Source: Zooshikella harenae (GTDB lineage: Bacteria; Pseudomonadota; Gammaproteobacteria; Pseudomonadales; Zooshikellaceae). From it: DNA of 39,840 nt. Every line of letters starts with the position of its first letter. Position 1 is the stretch's first letter. Under the pieces are notes generated by a model. The model worked only from the letters and a program-made list of their open reading frames with translations, ran no database searches and was not told the DNA's origin. Shown in pieces: positions 25,467-33,986 of the stretch. The stretch is from positions 1 to 39,840 of the forward strand of contig NZ_JAGSOY010000045.1 in NCBI RefSeq assembly GCF_018837975.1, given 5' to 3'. Position numbers and translations under genes: made by a program.

Positions 25467-25781
25467 GTCTTCACAATACAGCTTATGTAGTACAGTAATT
25501 ATTTCTGTCACTTCATGACTATTTAAGGCGTAGTAAATAGTTTGAGCATCTCGACGCGTCTTAACTAACGACTCTTGGCGTAACCAGGACAAATGCTGAG
25601 ACAACGTTGATTGGGGCATGGGAAATAGTGCATTCAACTGGGAAACAGATAACTCTTTTTCTTGTAAAGCACATAAAATCATTAAACGATGCTTATGCCC
25701 TATCGCTTTTAGAACTTTTACTGCTCGGTCTACACCACTTTCCCATGTTACATAATCGTGCATTACTGCTTTACCAGTCAT
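25464..25781 (-). CDS. ArsR-family repressor, BigR/SqrR-like persulfide sensor
   Basis: Residues below are numbered from an upstream ATG at 25814 (116 aa). The preferred start at 25781 overlaps the preceding stop (TAATG coupling) and gives 105 aa. A winged helix covers most of the protein: RLMILCALQEKELSVSQL, then MPQSTLSQHLSWLRQESLVKTRRDAQTIYYAL. Cys48 and Cys114 (KLYC) are 66 residues apart, the same spacing as the dithiol pair (Cys41/Cys107) of the SqrR persulfide sensor. The arsenic-binding CVCDL-type motif is absent. It therefore probably senses sulfane sulfur or sulfide and represses its own operon, which encodes two YeeE/YedE sulfur transporters. A palindrome at 26711-26725 is the likely operator. 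Confidence 0.85.
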   Translation of the reverse strand: MTGKAVMHDYVTWESGVDRAVKVLKAIGHKHRLMILCALQEKELSVSQLNALFPMPQSTLSQHLSWLRQESLVKTRRDAQTIYYALNSHEVTEIITVLHKLYCED

Positions 25782-26200
25782 TAATGTATTCGTTGTGCCA
25801 ACAATGGAGAACATTTCATGCCCACTAACATAGCGCCAATAAATGCCACAATTTTTAGATCACCACCACTTAGGTTTGCCAATGCAGGTCCTGGACAAAT
25901 TCCAGAAAGCCCCCAACCAATACCAAAAATGATACTGCCCACAACAAGTGATTTATCAATTGTTTTTTTCGTGGGCAAAAAAAAATGTTCTTCTAAAAGC
26001 GGCTTATTGTTAGGTTTTACCCATAATAAATAACCTAAAGCATAAACAAATAATGCTCCAACCATCACTAACGCTAAACTTGGATCCCAATCCCCCGAAA
26101 TATCCAAAAAATTTAATACTTTTTGCGGGTTAACCATTTGCGCCACGGATAAGCCTATTCCAAAAAGTATGCCACAACATAGTGCAACAATTTTATTCAC
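25781..26200 (-). CDS. YeeE/YedE-family (DUF6691) sulfur-transport membrane protein, C-terminal half type
   Basis: The product is 139 residues with four hydrophobic segments. It contains GILFGIGLSVAQMVNP, IIFGIGWGLSGICPGPAL (Cys in the conserved G-x-C-P-G-P motif) and IAFIGAMLVGM-type ends. It is the PmpB-like half of a split YeeE/YedE protein, a family that moves thiosulfate or sulfane sulfur across the inner membrane. Start is GTG; AGG precedes it. It lies 18 bp after the PmpA-like gene and overlaps the repressor gene, forming a tight three-gene operon. Confidence 0.85.
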   Translation of the reverse strand: MNKIVALCCGILFGIGLSVAQMVNPQKVLNFLDISGDWDPSLALVMVGALFVYALGYLLWVKPNNKPLLEEHFFLPTKKTIDKSLVVGSIIFGIGWGLSGICPGPALANLSGGDLKIVAFIGAMLVGMKCSPLLAQRIH

Positions 26201-26218
26201 AGCCTGGCCCTCAATTAA

Positions 26219-26638
26219 TTAGAGAAAAACATGCCGAGATACAAACACAACTAACCCTGCCGTTACCATAAATAACAAAGTGGCGATTATTGATCGCACA
26301 GATCCCCGACCAATTCCACAGATACCATGACCACTAGTACAGCCTGATCCCAACTGAGTACCTATCCCCACTAAAAAACCACCGCTAAGTACTGCGACCC
26401 AAGATAAAGATAAGTCTGTAGGGAGTGAAAAACCGAGCTTTGATGCCAGAAAAGCACCTAAGACCATTCCCAAAATAAAAAGCCACCGCCAGCTCAAATC
26501 AGACTGTTTAAACTTCACAGCCCCATTAACAATACCTGAAATTCCAGCTATGCGGCCATTTAGCCAAAGCAATAAAAACGCAGAAAGCCCTATGGCTATA
26601 CCACCAATGAGAGATGAAATAGGTGTAAATGATGTCAT
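26219..26638 (-). CDS. YeeE/YedE-family sulfur-transport membrane protein, N-terminal half type
   Basis: The product is 139 residues, mostly membrane-embedded. It has IGGIAIGLSAFLLLWLNGRIAGISGIV at the start and the family hallmark LGSGCTSGHGICGIGR (about 103-118) with two cysteines. These are thought to bind persulfide or thiosulfate in the YeeE channel. It is the PmpA-like half that pairs with the following DUF6691 protein. GAGGG upstream supports the ATG. It is the first gene of the sulfur cassette and lies directly downstream of a candidate ArsR operator. Confidence 0.86.
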   Translation of the reverse strand: MTSFTPISSLIGGIAIGLSAFLLLWLNGRIAGISGIVNGAVKFKQSDLSWRWLFILGMVLGAFLASKLGFSLPTDLSLSWVAVLSGGFLVGIGTQLGSGCTSGHGICGIGRGSVRSIIATLLFMVTAGLVVFVSRHVFL

Positions 26639-26703
26639 GCTAATCCCTCTGCTCTCCAGTGATGTATGCTGAATAATGTATAACTTGGTTTAATTAAAAC
26701 AAG

Positions 26704-26732
26704 ATATATCGTATTTCGCAAATACACAATAT
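26704..26732. promoter_or_regulatory. Candidate ArsR/BigR-type operator
   Basis: GTATTT-CGC-AAATAC (26711-26725) is a perfect 6-bp inverted repeat, extended by symmetric ATAT blocks at 26704-26707 and 26729-26732 (29 bp overall). It sits about 66-95 bp upstream of the first transporter start and is the obvious site for the operon's own repressor. Confidence 0.5.
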
Positions 26733-26761
26733 AATAAAAGATAATCAGCCAAAAACAATAC

Positions 26762-26793
26762 AAAAAAGCTCTGGCATTATTAGCTAGAGCTTT
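26762..26793 (-). terminator. Rho-independent terminator after ribA
   Basis: On the minus strand, AAAGCTCTAGC pairs with GCCAGAGCTTT (10 of 11 plus wobble) around a 7-11 nt loop, ending in a run of T. It begins 25 bp after the ribA stop codon. Confidence 0.75.
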
Positions 26794-26817
26794 AATAAAA
26801 CAGAGCGTAAAGATATT

Positions 26818-27405
26818 TTAAGGAAATAAATGTCCTAACTTTCCAGCTTTAACAGCTAAGTATCGCTCATTATGTGGATTCTGCCCTGTTTGTAAGGGAA
26901 TACGCTCAACAACCTCCACTCCTTGCTGTTCTAATGCTTGGACTTTGCGAGGGTTATTCGTTAATAAGCGTACCTGAGAAACACCGAAATGACTCAACAT
27001 TGCTTTACACATATCGTACTTACGCAAATCAGCAGCAAAACCTAACCGCTCATTAGCTTCTACGGTATCCGCACCATCATCCTGCAACTCATAGGCTCTA
27101 ATTTTGTTGAGCAAGCCAATACCACGACCTTCCTGTCGAAGATAAAGCAACACCCCTTTGCCATTTTCTGCAATCGTTTGTAAGGCTGCTTGTAACTGGG
27201 CACCACAGTCACATCGTAAACTAAACAGAGCATCACCTGTAAGACACTCAGAGTGTACTCTCATCAGAACTGGCTCATCAGAGCCTAAATCCCCCATCGA
27301 TAAAGCAACATGCTCTTTTCCCGTATGCTCATCCGCAAAGCCGTGAAGTGTAAATGTTCCAAATGGTGTGGGTAATAGGGATGCAGCAACAAATGATACT
27401 GTCAC
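26818..27405 (-). CDS. ribA: GTP cyclohydrolase II
   Basis: The product is 195 residues. The zinc-binding triad is complete (Cys54, Cys65, Cys67 in [15 protein letters not shown]), with [15 protein letters not shown] (88-102) and ANERLGF for GTP binding and catalysis. It opens GTP to the first riboflavin intermediate in the cytosol. The start is GTG with GGAG about 6 nt upstream. Because the RibA half of the RibBA protein at 30848-31963 lacks the cysteines, this gene should be the only source of this activity in the window. It has its own terminator and is probably monocistronic. Confidence 0.95.
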   Translation of the reverse strand: MTVSFVAASLLPTPFGTFTLHGFADEHTGKEHVALSMGDLGSDEPVLMRVHSECLTGDALFSLRCDCGAQLQAALQTIAENGKGVLLYLRQEGRGIGLLNKIRAYELQDDGADTVEANERLGFAADLRKYDMCKAMLSHFGVSQVRLLTNNPRKVQALEQQGVEVVERIPLQTGQNPHNERYLAVKAGKLGHLFP

Positions 27406-27516
27406 ACAAGACTCCTAGCTAATTCTTACTACCTGCAAGCTACAACAACTGAAAAATCAAATAAGTAAGTCTTTAATTTCAAATAGGAAGTGGCTGCATT
27501 ATGCCGCTCTGTAGAA

Positions 27517-27569
27517 ATACCCCTTGGGTATGCAATATACTCTACAATAACAGTGCATGCCTGCAGGCA
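27517..27569. promoter_or_regulatory. Palindromes in the retropepsin-ribA spacer
   Basis: ATACCC-CTT-GGGTAT (27517-27531) sits inside a wider TGTAGA/TCTACA pairing. A perfect 12-bp palindrome TGCCTGCAGGCA lies at 27558-27569. Read on the minus strand they follow the retropepsin gene and precede ribA. They could be a terminator for the former and/or regulatory sites for the latter. Confidence 0.35.
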
Positions 27570-27592
27570 AGAAACAAAATAAAGTTAAATCT

Positions 27593-28249
27593 TTATTTTT
27601 CCTCAAGGTACATAATGCCATCTTGCTTAGTCATTTTCACTTTATTTAAAAAGTTTGTACCCAATAGAATCTCGTGTGGAGAATTCCCCTCAATAACGGC
27701 TGCTTCAAGGTTATAATGAACAATACCTTGCACCTCGACTTTACGTAATATAACGTTAAATGTTCTTACCGCCCCACCAGCGGTTGATGCTGCAGCGAGT
27801 TTGCCATCTCTTATGTAGTTAATATTGAGTTTTTTTGCATGCTCTGAATTCATCGCAATTAAACTTGCTCCAGTATCCACTAGCATACGAACAGGCATGC
27901 CATTAATGACACCATGTGTATAATAGCTCCCCTGGTTATTCATCAAAATGGGGACTCGCTTTTTAACAGGAGCGCTAAAGCCTTCGGAATAGTCTCTAGT
28001 TAACGGGAATGTTTTTTGAACGCCCTCTATTTCAAGAGTTGCTGATGCTACATCTGCAGAAATTAATCTGACACCCTGTTTGGCAGGCTTTCCAACCTTC
28101 AGTAAATGGCGTTGACCATTAATATTTACAACAGCAGCACCATTATTGAACAAACCAATAACCTGAACATGTGGGGAAGCCTCAACTGAAAGTGAAAGCC
28201 AAAAAAAGAGCACTAAGCTGCCGAAAACCCACCTCAACACACCAAACAT
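27593..28249 (-). CDS. Secreted or membrane-anchored retropepsin-like aspartic protease (TIGR02281 type)
   Basis: The product is 218 residues from the ATG at 28249, which has GGGAG 5-6 nt upstream; a GTG six codons earlier is less likely. Residues 1-25 are a signal peptide or anchor (LRWVFGSLVLFFWLSLSVEA). A small beta-rich region (about 28-85) precedes the clan AA protease domain with VDTGAS (124-129), the active-site aspartate motif, and ILLGTNFLNKV near the end. Only one active site is present, so it must dimerise like retroviral proteases. It should act in the periplasm; substrates are unknown. It lies between pgpA and ribA on the same strand. Confidence 0.87.
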   Translation of the reverse strand: MFGVLRWVFGSLVLFFWLSLSVEASPHVQVIGLFNNGAAVVNINGQRHLLKVGKPAKQGVRLISADVASATLEIEGVQKTFPLTRDYSEGFSAPVKKRVPILMNNQGSYYTHGVINGMPVRMLVDTGASLIAMNSEHAKKLNINYIRDGKLAAASTAGGAVRTFNVILRKVEVQGIVHYNLEAAVIEGNSPHEILLGTNFLNKVKMTKQDGIMYLEEK

Positions 28250-28322
28250 AACAACTCCCGACTGCACTACCTTTTTGATTATAGTTGACTGTTACTACTC
28301 AGCGCGACGGCAGCAAAAACTG

Positions 28323-28802
28323 CTATCCAAAAAGCAAAACCAATAGCTGAGTGGTACATAACCCCATAACTCCAGCCATTACATCATCCAGCATTATCCC
28401 TAACCCACCATGGACATGCTTATCTACCCAGTTAATAGGCCATGGCTTAATGATGTCAAAGATTCGAAACATGATGACGCCTATCAAAACCCAAAACCAG
28501 TGACTGGGAACTGCAAATAGCGTTATCCATAATCCCACAAATTCATCCCACACAATGCCTGGATGATCATGAACTCCCAACTTGGCAGAAGCGACCCCAC
28601 ACAACCAAATACCCAGTATTGCCGCCAGTAAAACGACTACGGCATAACTTATTAAAGGCAATTCATGTAATAGTAACCAAAATGGCAGCGCAGCTAATGT
28701 TCCAACAGTGCCTGGTGCTTTAGGGGATAAACCACTCCCCAGGCCAAATGCTAACCAAACTCTTGGATCACGTCCTAATATTGCAGGAGTAACCGCCTTC
28801 AT
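28323..28802 (-). CDS. pgpA: Phosphatidylglycerophosphatase A
   Basis: The product is 159 residues with several membrane helices. It contains GLGSGLSPKAPGTVGTLAAL (about 19-38) and the acidic cluster VWDEFVGLW (about 84-92). RIFDIIKPWPI and GLGIMLDDVMAGV follow, all hallmarks of PgpA. It removes the phosphate from phosphatidylglycerophosphate in the inner membrane. AAGGAG upstream supports the ATG. It lies 53 bp after thiL and completes the rib-nusB-thiL-pgpA operon. Confidence 0.94.
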   Translation of the reverse strand: MKAVTPAILGRDPRVWLAFGLGSGLSPKAPGTVGTLAALPFWLLLHELPLISYAVVVLLAAILGIWLCGVASAKLGVHDHPGIVWDEFVGLWITLFAVPSHWFWVLIGVIMFRIFDIIKPWPINWVDKHVHGGLGIMLDDVMAGVMGLCTTQLLVLLFG

Positions 28803-28855
28803 TTGTCTGTAACTCCTTATGCAGATTTATACCATTGCTTTAATGCGTTTTAACC

Positions 28856-29833
28856 TTAAGAAAAGTGTTGGTAACCACCTTTGGTGATAGTGATAGGCTG
28901 GCCCGAGGTGGAGACAACACCAGGTGCTTGGTTGATTTGACCAATACGTGTTATAGGACAAGAAGGCGACAGCAATTCAATGATGTTTTTTGCCAGGTGA
29001 GGAGGAGCAGTAAAACAGAGTTCATAATCATCCCCTCCCGTCAACATAACCTCTTGTCGTTTTTCCGGGTCAGGCAGCACTTGCTGCAAAGCATTAGAAG
29101 CAGGTAAAGATGAAAGGTCTAATAGCGCGCCTACTTGACTCATTGTTAAGATATGGCCTAAGTCAGCAAGAACCCCATCAGAAATATCAATTGCACACTG
29201 ACAGCCCAGTGCTACAAGCTTTTGTGCCTCAGCCACTCTGGGTACTGGCTGATAATAACGACTCCACAATGCCTTTAAATTTTCATTGGTGGGGCTTTCA
29301 ACTAACCCTTGCTGAAGATAAGACAACCAAGCTGCTGCATCACCTAACGTTCCTGTAACCCAAATATCATCGCCAGGCTTTGCATACTTTCGGGATAACC
29401 AGTTATTAGTTCTCACTAAGCCATGGACTTGCAATGTAATGGTTAATGGACCTCGCGTAGTATCCCCGCCAACTAAAGAAATACCCACTTTCTGAGCTAT
29501 CTGCTGTAAACCTTGAACAAAGCCAGACAGCCATTCTGGGTTTGCTTCAGGCAGCGTTAAACCTAAGGTAAACCACGCTGGCTCAGCCCCCATAGCAGCT
29601 AAGTCACTCACTGTTACAGCAAGCGCTCGATAACCAATGAGCTCAGGTGCTGCAGCGGCAGGAAAATGAACATCAGCTACTAGGGTATCCATTGAAACAG
29701 CAAGCTGTCTACCTTCTGGTACTGACATAACAGCACAGTCATCACCAATCCCTAGCTGGGGAGACCATGGCCCAGCACTTGCCAAGCCAGGTTGTTGAAA
29801 ATAACGAGCAATCAAATCAAACTCAGATAACAC
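28856..29833 (-). CDS. thiL: Thiamine-monophosphate kinase
   Basis: The product is 325 residues, a PurM/ThiL-type ATP enzyme. It has GIGDDCAVM (26-34), SMDTLVADVHFP (47-58), TVSDLAAMGAEPAWF (about 73-87), SLVGGDTTRGP and the C-terminal GGDDYELCF. It phosphorylates thiamine monophosphate to thiamine diphosphate, the cofactor used by Dxs encoded nearby. The start is GTG, three bases after the nusB stop. Length and motifs are complete. Confidence 0.95.
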   Translation of the reverse strand: MLSEFDLIARYFQQPGLASAGPWSPQLGIGDDCAVMSVPEGRQLAVSMDTLVADVHFPAAAAPELIGYRALAVTVSDLAAMGAEPAWFTLGLTLPEANPEWLSGFVQGLQQIAQKVGISLVGGDTTRGPLTITLQVHGLVRTNNWLSRKYAKPGDDIWVTGTLGDAAAWLSYLQQGLVESPTNENLKALWSRYYQPVPRVAEAQKLVALGCQCAIDISDGVLADLGHILTMSQVGALLDLSSLPASNALQQVLPDPEKRQEVMLTGGDDYELCFTAPPHLAKNIIELLSPSCPITRIGQINQAPGVVSTSGQPITITKGGYQHFS

Positions 29834-29836
29834 GCG

Positions 29837-30313
29837 TTACTTGCCCCGTAGCGCTCGTATTTCTGCCATTCGCGCTCTTCCAGCCACCTTATCCAAAATA
29901 CCATTAACATAACGGTGACTTTCCTCGGCACCATAGCGCTTCGCCAGTTCAATGCCTTCGTTAATGACTACTTTACAAGGCACATCCAAACGAAACATTA
30001 ATTCAAACGTCCCTATCCGTAACGTTGTCAACTCAATAGGGTCCAATTCATCGAAGTTACGATCCAAAAAGGGTTCAAAACCATCCTGAATCGCTTTTAG
30101 ATGACGTGGTACCCCATGTAACAGCTCAGAAAAATAGCTAAGATCGACTTTTGACATGTCATAGTCAGTACGGAACTGAGCATCAATATCAGTCAAGTTG
30201 GCTCCGGCCATGTGCCACTGATACAACGCCTGCAGTGCATACTGACGCGCCTTTCTTCGCTGGGAAGGTTTTGGCCTGGCTTCATTGTTAGGATTGGAAA
30301 CTGTATCGTTCAC
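29837..30313 (-). CDS. nusB: Transcription antitermination factor NusB
   Basis: The product is 158 residues. RRKARQYALQALYQWHMAG (about 20-38) and the C-terminal CKVVINEGIELAKRYGAEESHRYVNGILDKV are typical of NusB. It binds boxA RNA with NusE (S10) for rRNA antitermination. The start is GTG, directly adjacent to the ribH stop codon (TAA then GTG). The N-terminal ~15 residues are a polar extension. Confidence 0.95.
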   Translation of the reverse strand: MNDTVSNPNNEARPKPSQRRKARQYALQALYQWHMAGANLTDIDAQFRTDYDMSKVDLSYFSELLHGVPRHLKAIQDGFEPFLDRNFDELDPIELTTLRIGTFELMFRLDVPCKVVINEGIELAKRYGAEESHRYVNGILDKVAGRARMAEIRALRGK

Positions 30314-30790
30314 TTAAGACCCCAGCTGATTAAGTAAGCTAACCATCTCGAATGCAGTCATTGCTGCTTCTTCACCTTTATTACCAGCCTTGGTTCCTGA
30401 TCGTTCAATCGCTTGTTCAATACTATCAACAGTTAACACGCCAAATGTCACTGGAAGCTCTGCTTCTAAAGACACAACACCTAATCCTTTAGCACACTCT
30501 CCAGCAACATAATCAAAGTGTGGTGTACCACCACGAATAACAGCACCTAATGCAATTATGGCATCATATTTACCAGAGTTTGCTGCTTTCTTAACTACCA
30601 GTGGCATTTCAAAAGCGCCAGGACAACGAATAACGGTAATATGATCTTTCGCAACCCCATGACGTAGTAAAGCGTCTAATGCGCCTTGTAACAAACTTTC
30701 TACAACAAAGGCATTCCAGCGGGTTACAACAATCGCATATCTCCCATCGTTAGGCGTTAATACACCTTCGAGGGTTGTTATGTCTGACAT
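30314..30790 (-). CDS. ribH: 6,7-dimethyl-8-ribityllumazine synthase
   Basis: The product is 158 residues from the ATG at 30790, preceded by GAGG; an in-frame TTG at 30832 lacks such a site. Motifs: [47 protein letters not shown] (with the catalytic His) and [12 protein letters not shown]. It condenses the RibB product with the pyrimidine from RibD to form lumazine, in a cytosolic multimer. It sits between ribBA and nusB, the usual order. Confidence 0.94.
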   Translation of the reverse strand: MSDITTLEGVLTPNDGRYAIVVTRWNAFVVESLLQGALDALLRHGVAKDHITVIRCPGAFEMPLVVKKAANSGKYDAIIALGAVIRGGTPHFDYVAGECAKGLGVVSLEAELPVTFGVLTVDSIEQAIERSGTKAGNKGEEAAMTAFEMVSLLNQLGS

Positions 30791-30847
30791 AGTTTCCTCG
30801 TTAACAAAGACTGCATGTTTAGCATTAACCAATAATGCAGCACGCTA

Positions 30848-31963
30848 CTAAGCACAACTGATATATTCCACAATTTCCAGATCAAACCCAGAAATTGCAC
30901 TAAATTTTATGGGTGAACTCATTAAGCGCATTTTTGTGACACCTAATAAGCGCAAAATCTGCGAGCCTGTCCCTACAGTTAAATAAGCGCCACTGCTATT
31001 AAATGCAGGATTACGTGGTCCTTTTTTATCAGGATAAAAGAAGCGTTGCATACTCCCAGCAAAATCAATAGTTTGCTCTGAGTCCAACAAAACAACGACA
31101 CCTCTTCCCTCTTCCGCAACCACCTTTAATGCTCTTTGGAATGTCCAGTGCGGTGACTCTGCTTTTTGAGCACCTAATAAGTCTCGGAAAGCATCTGCAA
31201 CATGAACGCGTACTAAAGCAGGTTCATCTGTACTCACATCACCTTTAACCAAAGCAAGGTGGGTCTGCTCTTGAACCGTGTCATGAAAGACGACTAGCTC
31301 AAATTCCCCAAACTCGGTGAGAACTGACTGACGTTGTGTTTCAACAACAGTCTTTTCATGTAAAATTCGATACTGAATCAACTCAGCGATAGTACCAATT
31401 TTCAGCTGGTGCTTTTCTGCAAATAGCTCCAGGTCAGGGCGACGCGCCATAGTACCATCTTCGTTCATAATTTCCACAATCACCGCTGCAGGGGTTAATC
31501 CTGCCAAACGTGCCAAATCACAACCTGCTTCAGTATGGCCTGCACGACTGAGTACTCCACCAGGCTGTGCACGTAAGGGGAAAATATGTCCTGGCTGAAC
31601 GATATCCTCAGGCTTAGCATTAGGGTTCACAGCCACTTGAATTGTTCTAGCCCTATCAGCGGCTGAAATGCCTGTTGTTACACCCTCAGCGGCTTCAATT
31701 GACACTGTAAAATGTGTACCAAAAGGTGTCTTATTGGCTGGCACCATGGGTGACAAACCAAGGTAATCACACCGCTCATTAGTCATCGGCAAGCAGACTA
31801 AGCCTCGAGCATGGGTCACCATAAAATTAATTGCCTCAGGCGTAACCAACTCTGCCGCCATGATTAAATCACCTTCATTTTCCCGGTCTTCATCATCCAT
31901 TAAAATGATCATTTTCCCAGACCGAAAATCTTCAATGAGTTCAGGGATGGTATTTAATTTCAT
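30848..31963 (-). CDS. ribB: 3,4-dihydroxy-2-butanone-4-phosphate synthase with degenerate RibA domain (RibBA-like)
   Basis: The product is 371 residues. The N-terminal ~200 residues are an intact RibB: DDEDRENEGDLI (23-34), FMVTHARGLVCLP, FTVSIEAAEGVTTGISAADRA and PGHIFPLRAQPGGVLSRAGHTEA. The C-terminal ~165 residues have the outline of GTP cyclohydrolase II (VRVHVADAFRDLLGA, EEGRGVVVLL), but the zinc cysteines are gone. It is therefore probably catalytically dead as RibA and may be structural. Only Cys370 lies near its end. This arrangement is common in Pseudomonas-type bacteria that keep a separate ribA, here at 26818-27405. AGGAG precedes the ATG. I saw no FMN riboswitch upstream. Confidence 0.92.
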   Translation of the reverse strand: MKLNTIPELIEDFRSGKMIILMDDEDRENEGDLIMAAELVTPEAINFMVTHARGLVCLPMTNERCDYLGLSPMVPANKTPFGTHFTVSIEAAEGVTTGISAADRARTIQVAVNPNAKPEDIVQPGHIFPLRAQPGGVLSRAGHTEAGCDLARLAGLTPAAVIVEIMNEDGTMARRPDLELFAEKHQLKIGTIAELIQYRILHEKTVVETQRQSVLTEFGEFELVVFHDTVQEQTHLALVKGDVSTDEPALVRVHVADAFRDLLGAQKAESPHWTFQRALKVVAEEGRGVVVLLDSEQTIDFAGSMQRFFYPDKKGPRNPAFNSSGAYLTVGTGSQILRLLGVTKMRLMSSPIKFSAISGFDLEIVEYISCA

Positions 31964-32061
31964 GGCTACTCCTGAATAAATACAACGGCATTGCAGACTT
32001 TTTATCTAAATTTATTGTTAACTCACATCAAGCTAGGTCAACCCCATTAACAGCATTACAG

Positions 32062-32739
32062 CTATCGGTTCCTTGGTGTAAAAAAACCATGCTCAGCTAA
32101 AAATTCGGAAGTGATTGAGGATGAAGACGTATCAGGCTCTGCCGCCTTATCACCTAAAAGCAGACGCTCAAGATGTCTCACCAAAATATCAACCTCAAGA
32201 TTTACCTTAGATCCTACTCGATAGTGCTGAATAATGGTCTGATTAATGGTATGAGGTACAATATTAAGCTCAAACCAACTGCCGTTTACTCGATTGACTG
32301 TTAAACTTGTACCATCGACTGTAATCGACCCCTTTGCTGCAATATATTTTGCCAACGCCTTGGGTGCGACAATACCTAAGCGCCAAGAACGCCCATCAGC
32401 ATGCAGCTCATTTACTCCACCCACCCCATCCACATGACCACTAACGATATGACCGCCAAGATGAGACGTCGGCATTAACGCTTGTTCAAGATTAACCTTA
32501 TTGCCCACCTGCCAGTGAGTTACTGTCGTGCAATCCAGTGTTTCTTTGGACACATCAGCCCAAAAACCTTTTTTAGCAATTTTTGTTACGGTCAAACAAA
32601 CACCATTGGTAGCAATACTATCACCTATAGCCACAGTACTCATATCAAGAGCATCTGCATCAACGTGAATAGATAAGTCTTGTCCATGGGGTTGTATCGA
32701 AAGGATTTTGCCAACAGCTTGAACAATACCTGTGAACAT
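32062..32739 (-). CDS. ribE: Riboflavin synthase alpha chain
   Basis: The product is 225 residues from the ATG at 32739, which yields the family-typical start MFTGIVQAVG; a GTG seven codons earlier is unlikely. Two tandem lumazine-binding repeats are visible (about 1-95 and 98-190: GDSIATNGVCLTV, LGGHIVSGHVDGVG, then GSITVDGTSLTVN). It dismutates two lumazines to riboflavin plus a pyrimidine. The polar C-terminal tail (about 195-225) is extra relative to the core fold. It lies in the operon between ribD and ribBA. Confidence 0.94.
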   Translation of the reverse strand: MFTGIVQAVGKILSIQPHGQDLSIHVDADALDMSTVAIGDSIATNGVCLTVTKIAKKGFWADVSKETLDCTTVTHWQVGNKVNLEQALMPTSHLGGHIVSGHVDGVGGVNELHADGRSWRLGIVAPKALAKYIAAKGSITVDGTSLTVNRVNGSWFELNIVPHTINQTIIQHYRVGSKVNLEVDILVRHLERLLLGDKAAEPDTSSSSITSEFLAEHGFFTPRNR

Positions 32740-32849
32740 AGAACGGCCTATCAGAACCACACACTAAAAAATAATCTTTTTAAAAAGGCATCAAAATCAC
32801 CATCAGCACATGCCTACATTCAGCCTATCAAACTAAGTTATTAACCTGA

Positions 32850-33983
32850 TTATTTGTAAGTAGGGTATGCAATCAACCGCCAATCATCCCCCACTTGTCG
32901 CCAATCAGCAATCTTTAATGTCACTTTATTAGTCATTGATGTCCACTGAGGTGTCGAGAATGCTGGCCGTGTTTGACTTCCCATCAAGATAGGTGCCGTA
33001 TAAATGATTAACTCATCAATTAAATGCTCTGCTAAAAACGCACCTGCTAACGTTGCCCCAGCTTCAACCAGCACCTCGTTAACTTCCGCTTGCGCTAATT
33101 TTTTTAACACAACAGTTAAATTAATCTTTCCAGAGTTATCACTTTCCACTTCCCACAGCTCAATGCCTTTTTCCTTCAAGGCCCGCTGCTGGTCAATCGC
33201 TACGCCAGCGGCGTGAACAATAATTACTTTTCCTTGAGTGTGCAGAAGTTGTGCGGCTAAAGGAATTTGTAGTTGGCTATCTAAAAGTACACGTAATGGC
33301 GGTATTTTTTGCTCAGTAATTTCAGGTAATTGTGCTTGAGTCAAACGCACATTAAGTGCTGGATCATCCGCAAGCACAGTACCAATCCCTGTAATGATAG
33401 CAGCACTTTTAGCTCTAAGTTTATGCACATCTACTCTAGCAGCTGTGCTTGTTATCCACTGGCTTTCACCATTTTCCATGGCGGTTGCACCATCTATACT
33501 CATGGCTAATTTACAGCGTATATAAGGTAAACCTTCACACATACGCTTAATAAAACCAAGGTTGAGTGCTTGTGCCTCCGTTTCAAGTACACCACTAATG
33601 ACTTCAATACCTGCTGCTTGTAAGTATTTTATCCCCTTCCCTGCCACTAATGGATTGGGGTCTGCCATCGCAATAACAACTCGCTTTACACCCGCTGCAA
33701 TCAATGCACCACTACAAGGTGGCGTTCGGCCATGATGGCTACAAGGCTCTAATGTGACATAAACAGTTGAACCTTTTGCACCACCAGCAGGTAGGCTATT
33801 AAGCGCATCAATTTCAGCATGGGGCTCTCCTGCCCGTTTATGCCAGCCTGATGCAATGATATGGCTGTTTAGTGTAATAACACAGCCTACACGAGGGTTG
33901 GGATGTGCAGAGTAGGTACCTTTAGCCGCTAATTGTAAGGCTTTTGCCATCATAGCATGATCAAAGGCGGATACTGTCGGCAT
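32850..33983 (-). CDS. ribD: Bifunctional pyrimidine deaminase/reductase
   Basis: The product is 377 residues. The N-terminal deaminase (about 1-145) has HAEIDAL (His55, Glu57) and PCSHHGRTPPC (Cys81, Cys90) for zinc. The C-terminal reductase (about 148-375) has CKLAMSIDGATAM, ESQWITSTAARVDVHKLRA and VEAGATLAGAFLAEHLIDEL. It catalyses the second and third steps from the RibA product. It starts three bases after the nrdR stop and is followed by ribE. Confidence 0.95.
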   Translation of the reverse strand: MPTVSAFDHAMMAKALQLAAKGTYSAHPNPRVGCVITLNSHIIASGWHKRAGEPHAEIDALNSLPAGGAKGSTVYVTLEPCSHHGRTPPCSGALIAAGVKRVVIAMADPNPLVAGKGIKYLQAAGIEVISGVLETEAQALNLGFIKRMCEGLPYIRCKLAMSIDGATAMENGESQWITSTAARVDVHKLRAKSAAIITGIGTVLADDPALNVRLTQAQLPEITEQKIPPLRVLLDSQLQIPLAAQLLHTQGKVIIVHAAGVAIDQQRALKEKGIELWEVESDNSGKINLTVVLKKLAQAEVNEVLVEAGATLAGAFLAEHLIDELIIYTAPILMGSQTRPAFSTPQWTSMTNKVTLKIADWRQVGDDWRLIAYPTYK

Positions 33984-33986
33984 AAC

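Noticed and set aside
31964..32061. FMN riboswitch before ribBA
   Set aside because: Gammaproteobacterial ribB genes often carry one, but no conserved FMN-aptamer segments are visible here or in the other spacers of the rib block.
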